Source: CAXBGS01 sp963975425 (lineage in GTDB: Bacteria > Planctomycetota > Planctomycetia > Pirellulales > Pirellulaceae). From it: a stretch of DNA of 64,000 nucleotides. Of the stretch, positions 55,731 to 64,000 are shown piece after piece. Both the position numbers and the translations under genes were made by a program. The notes under the pieces are model-generated. The model saw only the letters and a program-made list of their open reading frames with translations, was not told the origin of the DNA and did no database searches. Where the stretch lies: assembly GCA_963975425.1 (NCBI GenBank), contig CAXBGS010000016.1:117783-181782 (forward strand), in the 5' to 3' direction. Position 1 is the stretch's first letter, and every line of letters begins with the position of its first letter.

Positions 55731-55964
55731 TAGTCAACAGTCGCCAGCACACGCGCGGCGACAGGGTTGCGTTCAGCACGCAAATTCTTTCTAGCCGTGC
55801 GAGTTCATAGTGCCTGCCTTCTTTGCGCCCGGCTTCTTTGCGTCTGCCGATTCGCTATCGGTATCGACGCATCCAACGGGATCGCATTGGATCACGACCG
55901 CAAAACCTTGCGTGCGCGTCGGGCTAAGATTCGCGTACCTCGAGTTCAATCAGACGATTTGTCT

Positions 55965-56516
55965 CTAGCGACGACGGCGACGCGTGGTGGTCGTTCCCAA
56001 TAGGGCGATCGCACCCCAAATGGCAAGACTTGCCGGCTCGGGAACCACAAGCTGTTTGGGGGTGACGATGACGTTGTTCAGTGTCGAACTGGCCGATGCA
56101 AACGTGCTGATCATGCCGCCTGGAAATGGCCCCGGCCCAGCGCCTGCTGTGAAGGTAAAGCCGTTTCCGATAACCGTCACTCCGATTCCCTCGATGTCTC
56201 CCAGAACTCCGTCACCCAGTACCGGGCCTTCGTTGAGGTCGTAGACCAATCCGAACAAGTCGGCTGAACCGGCCGAGAAAGCGGGGACCAACGAGTTGCC
56301 GCTAAAGTCCATCATGAAGTCGGTGATTTCGCCCGTGAACGAGCTCAGTTGACCGTTCATGTCCAAGTCCTCACCGACGAACATCCCGGTCACACTAGCG
56401 CCCTCTTCGTATCCATCTTGCGAGAAGTTGAAACCGATGACCCCCGCGCTGGACGAAGTCACGCTGGCAAGCGACACGCAAACAAACACAAGGAACTTGA
56501 GGGGATGAAAATTCAT
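55965..56516 (-). CDS. PEP-CTERM protein
   Basis: A 183-residue secreted protein with signal peptide (cleavage near SSSAG) and a beta-rich body of unknown fold. The C-terminus has VPEPASLAIWGAIALLGTTTTRRRRR, the PEP-CTERM signal: PEP motif, hydrophobic helix and basic tail for exosortase processing. It probably ends at the cell surface or in the exopolymer. The gene is divergent from the second PEP-CTERM gene (244-bp gap). Nothing indicates its substrate. Confidence 0.85.
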   Translation of the reverse strand: MNFHPLKFLVFVCVSLASVTSSSAGVIGFNFSQDGYEEGASVTGMFVGEDLDMNGQLSSFTGEITDFMMDFSGNSLVPAFSAGSADLFGLVYDLNEGPVLGDGVLGDIEGIGVTVIGNGFTFTAGAGPGPFPGGMISTFASASSTLNNVIVTPKQLVVPEPASLAIWGAIALLGTTTTRRRRR

Positions 56517-56760
56517 GTAACCGGTTCGAAAGCGAGTCAGTGATGCGAAACTATCGGTCTTTGTATCTTAGACACTCGGAATCTTAGGTGTGATAGGTTT
56601 TTCGATGTGGTGGAAAGTGCCAACCAATTAAGACCTCAGCCCCCCTCTCCAGCGGCTAAAACGGGTTACCGAGCGATCCAGGAAACCGACTCGGAATTTT
56701 TCCGGCACTGCATTGTCATCAGATCGGCTACGATGACGGCCGCTAAATCGGACGCCGTTT

Positions 56761-57471
56761 ATGAAATCCAACCACCAGAAGTGTCCCATGTGTATCAAGC
56801 GGATCATGGCTCTTGCTGTCGCCATTTGCGGCATCTCGCTGATCACCCCGACGGCACCAACGCGTGCTGCGGTTCTATCCTTCAGCTCGTCCGATTTTGG
56901 ACTCACGACGACTTTCAATAACGTTGCGACGTTCGACTTTGAAATCGAGATCGTCGATGACATCGTTGCGGGCGTCTCTTACGTCAATCCGGCGATCACC
57001 AGGATCGACTACAGCGTCATGGGAAGTTTGACTTCGCCGACACCATCCGGTTTTCCGGCGTTTTCATTGGTGCGCTCGATTGTCGGCAATGAGTTCTATA
57101 GTCAAGGCAGCAGCATGGCATTTACGGTCTCAGCCATGGCCGACTTGTCCGACGGCTTGCAGGTCGATGAATTGACCGGGCTCGATCCCATCTTTGAATT
57201 CCACGCTCGCGAGGTCGGAACGGGGCGTTATCATCCGCCGCGGTTTCGGCTGAACGCGGACGGAACCGGGCGAATCGAAAATTCAAACAACACCGGAGGG
57301 GTCAATCCCGGTAACGGCATGGTCGTCGATGTCGATTTCGGCGAAGAGTACATCACGGAGTTGGCATTCAATCCTGCGCAGTTGACGATCGCAGCGGTTC
57401 CGGAACCCGGCAGCGCATTCGCCCTGACAATTGGCTCAGTCTGCAGCGTCGTTCTTCGTCGACGTCGCTAG
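56761..57471 (+). CDS. PEP-CTERM protein
   Basis: A 236-residue exported protein with signal peptide (RIMALAVAICGISLITPTAPTRAA), a beta-rich body and VPEPGSAFALTIGSVCSVVLRRRR at the end, the PEP-CTERM sorting signal. The ATG at 56761 gives 15 residues before the hydrophobic segment; ATG 56806 is an alternative start. No enzymatic motif was seen. It is divergent from another PEP-CTERM gene and convergent with the small DUF6868-like gene. Confidence 0.85.
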   Translation: MKSNHQKCPMCIKRIMALAVAICGISLITPTAPTRAAVLSFSSSDFGLTTTFNNVATFDFEIEIVDDIVAGVSYVNPAITRIDYSVMGSLTSPTPSGFPAFSLVRSIVGNEFYSQGSSMAFTVSAMADLSDGLQVDELTGLDPIFEFHAREVGTGRYHPPRFRLNADGTGRIENSNNTGGVNPGNGMVVDVDFGEEYITELAFNPAQLTIAAVPEPGSAFALTIGSVCSVVLRRRR

Positions 57472-57539
57472 AGTCGGGTCAGCCACAAGCGACAGCAAAC
57501 TCGCAAGCAACAGGAAACTCGCCGGGCAACCGTCACACG

Positions 57540-57782
57540 CTATGACATCAACTTTAGCGCCAAGTACGGCACTAGGCTTAATACAATCGCGGCGATCTTG
57601 TACTGGCTGAGATATTGGAAATAGCACTGCGTTAGCACAGCTTCATCGAGGCCGAACAGACGCGCATGGATGGGCAAGATTTTCTTTCGCAGCGCGGCTA
57701 GTGAAACCGCCGCGAGAAAGAGGATGCCGAAGTTGATCACGGTACACCAGCCGAAAAACATCATTGCCGTCTCGATCGTCAT
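57540..57782 (-). CDS. Small two-TM membrane protein (DUF6868-like)
   Basis: An 80-residue protein with two membrane helices (about 10-30 and 58-75) and the conserved-looking FFGWCTVINFGILF and LTQCYFQYLSQYKIAAIVLSLVPYLAL. It matches what I remember of the DUF6868 family, with moderate certainty. The ATG at 57782 is set by GAGG nine bases upstream; a longer frame to 58052 would run into the neighbouring propeller gene. Confidence 0.7.
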   Translation of the reverse strand: MTIETAMMFFGWCTVINFGILFLAAVSLAALRKKILPIHARLFGLDEAVLTQCYFQYLSQYKIAAIVLSLVPYLALKLMS

Positions 57783-57916
57783 TGTCGGAATCCTCACGAG
57801 TTTGCTTGGGAAAGTTTGTTTGCATTTCGATGGCTCCTGCGATGGCAGGAACCGGTTACGGAAAGACACCGGGTACATTCCCGATGCCCCGTTCACCCCG
57901 TGTCTCGACGATCGGC

Positions 57917-59416
57917 TTATTTCTCGGGGAAACGCAGACACAGTACCTGATCGGTGCCGCGAACCAAGACATCGTTGCCAATCACAACAGGTGCGGCCCA
58001 ACACGGGTACTGCAGCCCTTTGCGATCGTTCGACGTTTCGGCCAAGTTCCATTCCGATACGACTTTTAGCTCCGCCGGATCAGGCTTGATCACCTGCATC
58101 AGTCCGCGTTCTTCCAGCACCAACAAGTGGTCGCCGACGCGCGTGACCGAAGACCGGATCCTGCGAGGATCGCTCCACATGACCTCACCGGTATCAAATG
58201 CAATGCAGCGAAAATCGCTGTCGGGCGCGTTTCGCCCGCTGCAACCGTACAACCAGTCGCCGACCAGCACGGGCGTCGCCCAGTGTGCCCTCAATGATTG
58301 AGCACGCCGGTCACGTGGCGGATCCTTCCAAACTTCCTTGCATTGCTTCGCGGTGACCTCAAGTAACGCACTTCCGACTTCGTAGCATTCACTGATCAAG
58401 ACTTTGTTGTCTCGCACAACGGGCATCATCGCGTTCACACTTTCGAGAATTCTGGCGCGATGTTTGTAAGTCCAGCGAACTTTGCCGGCGGCAGGGTCAA
58501 CCGCCATCAGTCCGGATCGCAAGAATGCGATCACCAACGTTTCGCCATCCACGTTGATCGGTCGCGGACTGCTGTAGCTAGCCAAATCATCACCACAGCG
58601 CCACAGTTCTTTGCCGGTTGCAGGATCAAACGCGACCATCGCCGATCCGTTAGGCGATACACGATCAAGCTGCATCGGACCGACTTGCTGGTCTTCTGGT
58701 GGACTGCCCCCGACCATGACGATCAGCCGACCATCGAGCATCAACGGTGATGCGCCGACGCCGAAAAAGTTTTGAACGACGCCGTATGCTTCGTTCGTAT
58801 CGACCGTCCACCGAATCGTGCCGTCGCTGACGTCGCGACACGTCAATCGTCCCGTCACGCCAAGTGTGAAAACGGAATCGCCATCGATGGTCGGGCTGCT
58901 GCGCGGACCATTCTCATAACCCAACATATCTTGATAGACGAATGGTTGTTCGCTGGCCCACAACTGCTCGCCGGTGGCCAAGTCGATCGCGCGAAGCCGT
59001 TCGGCCGATTGGTATTGCTGCGGATCTCCTTGCGGTTTGACCACGGCATCGAATTGGAAATAGCGACCGTCCGCGACCGATCCGATTCCGTAACCATCAG
59101 CGACCGAAAGCGACCAAACCGTCTGTGGTGCCGCGGTCCAGTCGATTGATTCTGGAGAAGTTGTCGTGACCCCGTCAAAATTTTCACCAAGGAATCGTGG
59201 CCAGTCGCCAGCATGGGCCCGATCGCCGAGTTGGGGCCGATTGACGGATCGAGATGGTGGTGCCGACGGAGTATCCGTCTGAGCAAAAGCGTTTCCTGGG
59301 TCGCATAAACATGCGATCGCTAGCAAGAGAGCAAACCGACATACCGATCGAACAAGCGGGAAAGAACCGTTTGCCGAACGAAAAGAGCAGCGGATTGTGG
59401 CGACGTGGCGTTTCAT
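57917..59416 (-). CDS. Exported PQQ-like beta-propeller protein
   Basis: A 499-residue exported protein. The signal peptide (FALLLAIACLCDPGNAFAQ) starts some 22 residues after the ATG at 59416. The body is a PQQ-type eight-bladed propeller: DWPRFLGENFDGVTT, ATGEQLWASEQP, VSDGTIRWTVDT, ATGKELWRCGDDLASYSSP and AAGKVRWTYKHRARI. It is a paralogue of the protein at 12718. Function is unknown; propellers of this type may be scaffold or sensor domains. The gene is divergent from the ArfB-like gene (65-bp gap). Confidence 0.85.
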   Translation of the reverse strand: MKRHVATIRCSFRSANGSFPLVRSVCRFALLLAIACLCDPGNAFAQTDTPSAPPSRSVNRPQLGDRAHAGDWPRFLGENFDGVTTTSPESIDWTAAPQTVWSLSVADGYGIGSVADGRYFQFDAVVKPQGDPQQYQSAERLRAIDLATGEQLWASEQPFVYQDMLGYENGPRSSPTIDGDSVFTLGVTGRLTCRDVSDGTIRWTVDTNEAYGVVQNFFGVGASPLMLDGRLIVMVGGSPPEDQQVGPMQLDRVSPNGSAMVAFDPATGKELWRCGDDLASYSSPRPINVDGETLVIAFLRSGLMAVDPAAGKVRWTYKHRARILESVNAMMPVVRDNKVLISECYEVGSALLEVTAKQCKEVWKDPPRDRRAQSLRAHWATPVLVGDWLYGCSGRNAPDSDFRCIAFDTGEVMWSDPRRIRSSVTRVGDHLLVLEERGLMQVIKPDPAELKVVSEWNLAETSNDRKGLQYPCWAAPVVIGNDVLVRGTDQVLCLRFPEK

Positions 59417-59481
59417 CAAAGTTTGGAATCGAATAGAACCGGTGAAGACAAAAGAACAAACGAAAAGCGTAACAGAATTGG

Positions 59482-59913
59482 ATGATGGCTGATCTTTATG
59501 TAAGTCCGCGCCTGACAATCGCGGAAAAAGACCTGACGTTTTCAGCGGCACGCAGCAGCGGGCCCGGAGGGCAAAACGTCAACAAAGTCAATTCCAAGGT
59601 AACGCTGCGCTGGTCACCGCAGCATTGCGCAGGACTGTCGGCAGCCTGGCGATCGCGATTTTTGTCGCGATTTTCGAACCGGATCAACCGTGAAGGCGAA
59701 CTGGTGCTGCACAGCGAAAAGTATCGCGACCAGGGCCGAAACCTTGCGGATGTCCGCAGCCGACTCGTTGAAATGCTGCTCAGTTGCCAATCGGCCCCCA
59801 AGCGTCGAAAACCGACGCGTCCGACGCTTGGCAGTCAGCGCCGCCGCCTGGACCAAAAAAAGCAGCAATCCCAGAAAAAGCAGAACCGTCGGCGACCAAA
59901 AAACGAAGACTAA
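59482..59913 (+). CDS. arfB: Ribosome-rescue peptidyl-tRNA hydrolase (ArfB/YaeJ-like)
   Basis: A 143-residue protein of the class I release-factor family without codon-recognition domain. The catalytic GGQ (residues 29-31) sits in SSGPGGQNVNKVNSKVTLRW, and the basic C-terminal tail (KRRKPTRPTLGSQRRRLDQKKQQSQKKQ) is what ArfB uses to enter the empty mRNA channel of stalled ribosomes. Length is as expected. The start may be ATG 59482 or the next ATG. Confidence 0.88.
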   Translation: MMADLYVSPRLTIAEKDLTFSAARSSGPGGQNVNKVNSKVTLRWSPQHCAGLSAAWRSRFLSRFSNRINREGELVLHSEKYRDQGRNLADVRSRLVEMLLSCQSAPKRRKPTRPTLGSQRRRLDQKKQQSQKKQNRRRPKNED

Positions 59914-60041
59914 ACTCTTCTGGGCTGCTATCGCTTTAAACCAAAATACCCGCTGCTATACTGCGAGATCGTAGGCGGACATTGATTTCGAATTGCGATT
60001 CAGTACCTGCCACCATTGCACCTGCGGCGACGAATGGATTG

Positions 60042-60776
60042 ATGAAGCGACAACCACACTTTGACGATATCTTGCAAGACTGGGAATTTGACCCGAACAC
60101 GCTAAATGTGCGTTTGGTCAAAGGAAAAGACGGTCGCGATGTGATTCAGATGCGCGTCGACATGGGCGTATTGCAAATGGAGACGACCGGCCGGCCCGAC
60201 GGAATCCAGTTCGACGATAGCGAGACGTATTTGGATCACCTGCTGGCGCTCCGCTTGGAAGAGCCCGATCATCAGCTCGATGACGCCGAATGCACCGAAG
60301 TCGATCGCGAGTTCATGCAGTTTTACCATCGCCGCATCTGCTGGTTGCGACTGCAGTACTACCATCGCGCGGTGATGGATGCCGATCACACGCTGCGATT
60401 GATGGACCTGTCAAGCGAAATGAGCAGCGACGAAGAATGGACGGCTGCGCACGAGCAGTATCGACCGTTTGTTCTGTTTCACCGCACACAGGCCCAAGCG
60501 CTCGGCGAACTGGACGAGAACACTCCCGAGGAAGCGGTCCAAGCGATCAATTTGGGACTCGAAACCATGCGTAAGTTCTTTGTCGCGCACGACGCCGAAG
60601 AGCATTTCGACGACGACGAATTGGTCGTCCGGCTGATCGAATTGCGCGAATCGCTGCGAACCGAATATGCGGTTGGGCAAACGCTAAAAGAAAGACTCAA
60701 CGCGGCCGTCGAAAAAGAGCAATACGAGCTGGCGGCGCAGCTGCGTGATGAATTGAGTCGACGCGAAATGAATTAG
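60042..60776 (+). CDS. UVR-motif protein
   Basis: A 244-residue cytoplasmic protein with a C-terminal UVR motif (LKERLNAAVEKEQYELAAQLRDELSRRE), the UvrB-UvrC interaction helix pair, also seen in McsA-like proteins. The N-terminal and middle parts (RQPHFDDILQDWEFDPNTLNVRLVKGKDGRDVIQMRVDMGVLQM) are planctomycete-typical and of unknown function. The ATG at 60042 was chosen (MKRQPHFDDI); an in-frame start at 59982 adds 20 residues. It stands before the RegB-like kinase gene by 28 bp on the same strand. Confidence 0.8.
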   Translation: MKRQPHFDDILQDWEFDPNTLNVRLVKGKDGRDVIQMRVDMGVLQMETTGRPDGIQFDDSETYLDHLLALRLEEPDHQLDDAECTEVDREFMQFYHRRICWLRLQYYHRAVMDADHTLRLMDLSSEMSSDEEWTAAHEQYRPFVLFHRTQAQALGELDENTPEEAVQAINLGLETMRKFFVAHDAEEHFDDDELVVRLIELRESLRTEYAVGQTLKERLNAAVEKEQYELAAQLRDELSRREMN

Positions 60777-60803
60777 CGAGTCACTCACTGTGAGCGAATA
60801 TCC

Positions 60804-62288
60804 TTGGCGTCAATCAACTCTTCTTCCTCCATCGACGACGCCGTCACGTCGCGGGACGCAATTCCGCTGCCTCTGATCTTGCCGGCCCGTATCGGTACGT
60901 CGACGTGGCTGCTGCATTTGCGGTCCTTTGCCGTTGCCGGTCAATTGCTAACGATCCTTGCGGCCGCGACGCTGACCAGCATTCCGTTGCGCTACGGTCC
61001 TTTGTTGGCGTTAGTCGCGCTGACCGCGTTTACGAACCTGATCTACGGCGTCTGGCTTCACAGTCTTCCGCATGCCTCGGGTGATAACCCCGACGGAATC
61101 GTCGAAGAGAGCGACGCAGAACACCCACTGATGCACCAAGTCGCGCAAGGGCTGATGTTGCTGGATTTGGCGACGCTGACGGGCATGCTGCATTTCAGCA
61201 GCGGCGTCGACAATCCGTTCAGCTTTTTCTACTTCGTCAACCTCGCCGTCGGCGGCGTGATGATCCGGCCACGTGCGGCGTGGTCGATGACAGGATTGGC
61301 AATTGTCGGATACACGTTTCTGCTGCTGTTTTCCGAACCGGTCCAAGCAATCAGCGGGGACGGCGTGCGACACGGGTCGGACATCCGATCGATCGGATTA
61401 CTATTGGCATTCGCCGCTTGCGCGATTGTCGTCACGTACTTTGTCACGCGAACGTCGGGAGAGTTGCAAGAACGTGAACGACAATTACGGCACACACAAT
61501 TGGCGCGGGCAAAAGACCAGCGTCTGGAGGGACTGACGACGCTCGCGGCAGGAGCGGCGCACGAATTGGCGACACCGCTTTCGACCATCGACGTGATTGT
61601 TCGCGAAATGTCACGTCACCTCGAAGACTGTGATAAACCGAAGACCGTTGATACGGACCTGAAACTGATCGACGGCCAGCTGGAGATGTGCCGCCAGATT
61701 CTTAATCGTATGCGCAGCGCCGCCGGCGACTCGATGGCTCATCGCTGGAACAAGACGACCGTCGGCGAATTGATCGACTGCACACTGGAGGGCATTCGCG
61801 ACCCCCATCGCGTCGACGTCGCCGACGGCAGCGAATCACTCGAGAATCATCCTCTGTGGCTGCCGCAAGAAGCCGTCGCGCAGGCAATCCGCAACTTGAT
61901 CCACAACGGCCTTGATGCCAGCGAATCACAAGAGCGAGTCAACCTGTCTAGCAAAATCGAAGCGGGGCATTTGATTTTGTCGGTGATCGATCAAGGCGAT
62001 GGAATGTCCGAAGAAGTCCTTGGCCGCGCCGCCGATCCCTTTTTCACGACAAAAGAGCCCGGCCGAGGCATTGGGCTCGGATTGTTCTTGACCCAAAACG
62101 TTGTTTCTCAGTTAGGGGGAACCATCCACTTTCGGTCATCCAAAGGGCAGGGGACCGAAGTCGATGTTTCGTTGCCGTTGCAGCGAACGCCACCACTGGA
62201 TCACGACTCGAATTCACCGGATTCAAAAAATACCGAGACATTGCCCCCTCGGTCGAGCCACCAGCCCAAGCCTTTTTTTAGAAGTTAG
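60804..62288 (+). CDS. RegB/PrrB-like redox histidine kinase
   Basis: A 494-residue membrane sensor kinase. Six predicted TM helices span about 35-225. The H-box AAGAAHELATPLSTIDVIVREM is of the RegB/PrrB type, and the HATPase has LIHNGLDAS, DQGDGMSEE and GRGIGLGLFL. The region SSGVDNPFSFFYFVNLAVGG resembles RegB's quinone-binding GGxxNPF, with the first Gly replaced by Ser. RegB responds to the redox state of the quinone pool. I see no Cys in the segment before the H-box that would match the RegB redox Cys. The start is a TTG with GAG nine bases upstream, uncertain. The RegA-like gene follows 66 bp later. Confidence 0.87.
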   Translation: MASINSSSSIDDAVTSRDAIPLPLILPARIGTSTWLLHLRSFAVAGQLLTILAAATLTSIPLRYGPLLALVALTAFTNLIYGVWLHSLPHASGDNPDGIVEESDAEHPLMHQVAQGLMLLDLATLTGMLHFSSGVDNPFSFFYFVNLAVGGVMIRPRAAWSMTGLAIVGYTFLLLFSEPVQAISGDGVRHGSDIRSIGLLLAFAACAIVVTYFVTRTSGELQERERQLRHTQLARAKDQRLEGLTTLAAGAAHELATPLSTIDVIVREMSRHLEDCDKPKTVDTDLKLIDGQLEMCRQILNRMRSAAGDSMAHRWNKTTVGELIDCTLEGIRDPHRVDVADGSESLENHPLWLPQEAVAQAIRNLIHNGLDASESQERVNLSSKIEAGHLILSVIDQGDGMSEEVLGRAADPFFTTKEPGRGIGLGLFLTQNVVSQLGGTIHFRSSKGQGTEVDVSLPLQRTPPLDHDSNSPDSKNTETLPPRSSHQPKPFFRS

Positions 62289-62353
62289 ATTAGACTGGTG
62301 CGATTGACCCGCTCCCGTACACTCATCGCTTCGATCCACGCAATCCAGCCGAT

Positions 62354-62986
62354 ATGATGACTCAACCGACCACCAGCGGTGACCCTGTTTACAACGCCCG
62401 CACGGTCGCAGCGACCAGTATTCTGCTGGTCGACGACACGTTGGTGCTGCGTGAACGCATGTCGCTGGCAATGGAACAGCGTGGGTTCCGAGTCGAAACC
62501 GCCGGCAACTTTGACGAGGCGGTCGACGTGTTTCGCAGGCGACCGACCGACTTGGCCGTGTTGGACCTGCGAATGCCTGGGCGCAGCGGGCTGGAACTGT
62601 TGCGAAAGTTGCTGCAGATTGCACCGGAAACTCGCGTCATCATCTTGTCAGGTTTCGGCAGCATCCCGGCATCGATCGATGCTGTTCGAGCCGGCGCGGT
62701 CAATTTCCTCAGCAAACCGGCCGACGCCGACGATATTCTTTCCGCCTTCATGCGTGGCGACGAACCGTCCGTTCCCGATGGGGCGATCGCGTTTCCCGCG
62801 CCGTCGCTTGCCAGAAACGAATGGGAGCACATCCACCGCGTGCTGAGCGATTGTGGCGGCAATATTAGCGAGGCGGCCCGGCGTCTGGGCATCCACCGCC
62901 GCAGTTTGCAGCGAAAACTGCGAAAACGAGCCCCCGAAGACCCCGCCGTTCCGGATCCGGAATCTGATCAGGAAACCGCATCTTGA
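62354..62986 (+). CDS. RegA/PrrA-like response regulator
   Basis: A 210-residue regulator. The receiver domain (about 22-130) has ILLVDDTLVLRERM, the phosphoacceptor region AVLDLRMPGRSG and a Lys in FLSKPAD. The C-terminal Fis-type helix-turn-helix (LARNEWEHIHRVLSDCGGNISEAARRLGIHRRSLQRKL) is typical of the RegA/ActR/PrrA family, which controls respiratory and redox genes. It partners with the RegB-like kinase 66 bp upstream on the same strand. Start ATG 62354 or 62357. Confidence 0.9.
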   Translation: MMTQPTTSGDPVYNARTVAATSILLVDDTLVLRERMSLAMEQRGFRVETAGNFDEAVDVFRRRPTDLAVLDLRMPGRSGLELLRKLLQIAPETRVIILSGFGSIPASIDAVRAGAVNFLSKPADADDILSAFMRGDEPSVPDGAIAFPAPSLARNEWEHIHRVLSDCGGNISEAARRLGIHRRSLQRKLRKRAPEDPAVPDPESDQETAS

Positions 62987-63204
62987 GCGGGAGTCTTTTT
63001 TGCCAAAGCCGGTTTCGGCCAACTTGCATCAACACCAAGTCAAAATCGTTTCGTCTGACGTGGTACCAGTGGTCGTGTGCACTGGGTAGCGATTTGTAAC
63101 TCGCTCGTTCATGTAAAACTTTCTTATCGGGACGATGAAACGCAGCAGCAAGACGCCTTCTTCCCGAGGGAAAATGAGTCCGTTAAGAACAGGAATTGGG
63201 CGGC

Positions 63205-63971
63205 TTAGCGGCTCATCCATCGACCAGCAAGGTTGTACCGTGAACATAGTTCGCGGCATCCGATGCTAAGAAAGCAACGGGCCCCATCGACCGGCAGGGA
63301 TGCGAATAAGGATGCGTTTACTGTGCACGGGGTCTTCACGCAGGGTTTCCGTGTTGTCGGTCGCAAGGATAGCCGGGTGCGATCGCGATGACATTCACGC
63401 CTCTACCAGCCCATTCGTTGGCAGGTGCCATCGTCAGTTGGCCAATTCCACCCTTGCTGGCTGCGTAACCGGCGATCGTGATTCCGCCTTGGAAAGTCAG
63501 CAGCGAAGCCGTGAAGAAAATCCTGCCGCTGCCTCGCTGGACCATGTCCTTGCTGAATTCGCGAGCGAGCGCGAACGGAGCGTTCAGGTTCACTTCCATC
63601 ACCTCGTCCCAATAGTCACCGCAATGCTCGGCTGTCGGTTTGCGAAGGATTGTCCCCGCTGTGTTGACCAGAATGTCGATCGACGGATGATCCGACTTCG
63701 CTTGCGTGATGAACTTGTAGACGGCCTGGCGATCCAAAAAAACGGTAGTGAAAAATCGCACTGGTAACCGTGGAACGACCTGCCCAGCGCGGTCATATCC
63801 TTGTCGACGTCACTGACGCTGGTTTCTAGCAAAGCCGAGACGCCGATGATATCAGCGCCGGATACGGCTAAGCCAAGCGCCATGCCTTTGCCAATGCCAC
63901 GTCGGCGCCCAGTCACCAAAGCGGTCTTTCCAGAATGACTGATTAGATAACGTCCTGATTATTGCGCTCAT
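63205..63971 (-). pseudogene. Decayed short-chain dehydrogenase (KduD/gluconate 5-dehydrogenase-like)
   Basis: Fragments in different frames read together as a short-chain dehydrogenase of the KduD type: TALVTGRRRGIGKGMALGLA (nucleotide site), DILVNTAGTILRKPTAEH, GGITIAGYAASKGGIGQL (Tyr-x3-Lys), NVIAIAPGY, then ATDNTETL, IPAGRWG, VAFLASDAANYVHGTTLLVDG and a final MSR. Frame breaks occur near the start, in a T-run near 63745, near 63375, near 63270 (with about 18 bases missing) and near 63215 (about 7 bases missing). It probably made a keto-sugar-acid reductase before decay. Sequencing error cannot explain all the breaks easily. Confidence 0.75.
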
Positions 63972-64000
63972 TTGAGAGCCAGCCCTGGCTCTGGTATTTG

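Noticed and set aside
1..64000. tRNA, rRNA, insertion sequences, prophage or toxin-antitoxin genes
   Set aside because: I looked for conserved motifs (tRNA T-loops, transposase DDE, integrase) and saw none.

Overview
The window looks like chromosomal DNA of a planctomycete of the Pirellulaceae (Rhodopirellula-like). The evidence is five sulfatase genes, exported DUF1080 and PQQ-propeller proteins, three PEP-CTERM proteins, a Gfo/Idh/MocA oxidoreductase with a twin-arginine leader, a DUF1598 protein, FHA/GAF signalling proteins, sigma-54 activators, moderately high G+C, and many short genes with loose intergenic gaps on both strands. No phage, insertion sequence, CRISPR array, rRNA or tRNA was recognised.

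Region 1-9.4 kb: a sulfatase cut by the window edge, an enolase-superfamily enzyme, an FHA-GAF-SpoIIE phosphatase overlapping an acylphosphatase gene, a DUF1080 protein, an M13 metallopeptidase and a second sulfatase without a signal peptide. Region 9.4-17.8 kb: a LysM/L,D-transpeptidase, pyrE, a predicted nuclease-like protein, a PQQ propeller, then a cobalamin riboswitch in front of a PEP-CTERM DUF4465 protein, a DUF1289 protein, a potassium channel and an esterase. Region 17.8-31.3 kb: polymer-degradation and exported genes (three sulfatases, one fused to two HExxH domains; HEAT repeats; oxidoreductase; EF-hand protein; exported DUF255 thioredoxin-like protein).

Region 31.4-40 kb: housekeeping and signalling genes: an S1-repeat RNA-binding protein, a histidine kinase/NtrC-type pair, a small membrane protein, an SRPBCC-epimerase fusion and a sigma-70 factor. 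Region 40-46 kb: a CarH/LitR-like MerR regulator with a degenerate cobalamin site, divergent from the sigma factor and separated from it by a 9-bp palindrome, followed by a two-gene membrane system (GAF-HlyD adaptor; PqqD-like/M50 protease/HlyD). Region 46.3-51.8 kb: an operon-like row of FkbH-like protein, polysaccharide deacetylase, methyltransferase and heparinase-like lipoprotein, probably for modification of an unknown glycan. Region 51.9-64 kb: an FHA-GAF sigma-54 activator, DUF1598, two PEP-CTERM proteins, DUF6868-like, a PQQ propeller, an ArfB-like rescue factor, a UVR-motif protein, a RegB/RegA-like redox two-component pair and a decayed short-chain dehydrogenase.

A recurring non-coding theme is a set of short tandem repeats (13-25 bp units, 2-5 copies, each of different sequence) in the gaps, several of them at stop codons. 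The observations I rate highest are the riboswitch/DUF4465 unit with its competing hairpins, the sulfatase-metallopeptidase fusion, the sigma/CarH-like switch next to the GAF-HlyD/M50 pair, and the FkbH glycan operon.
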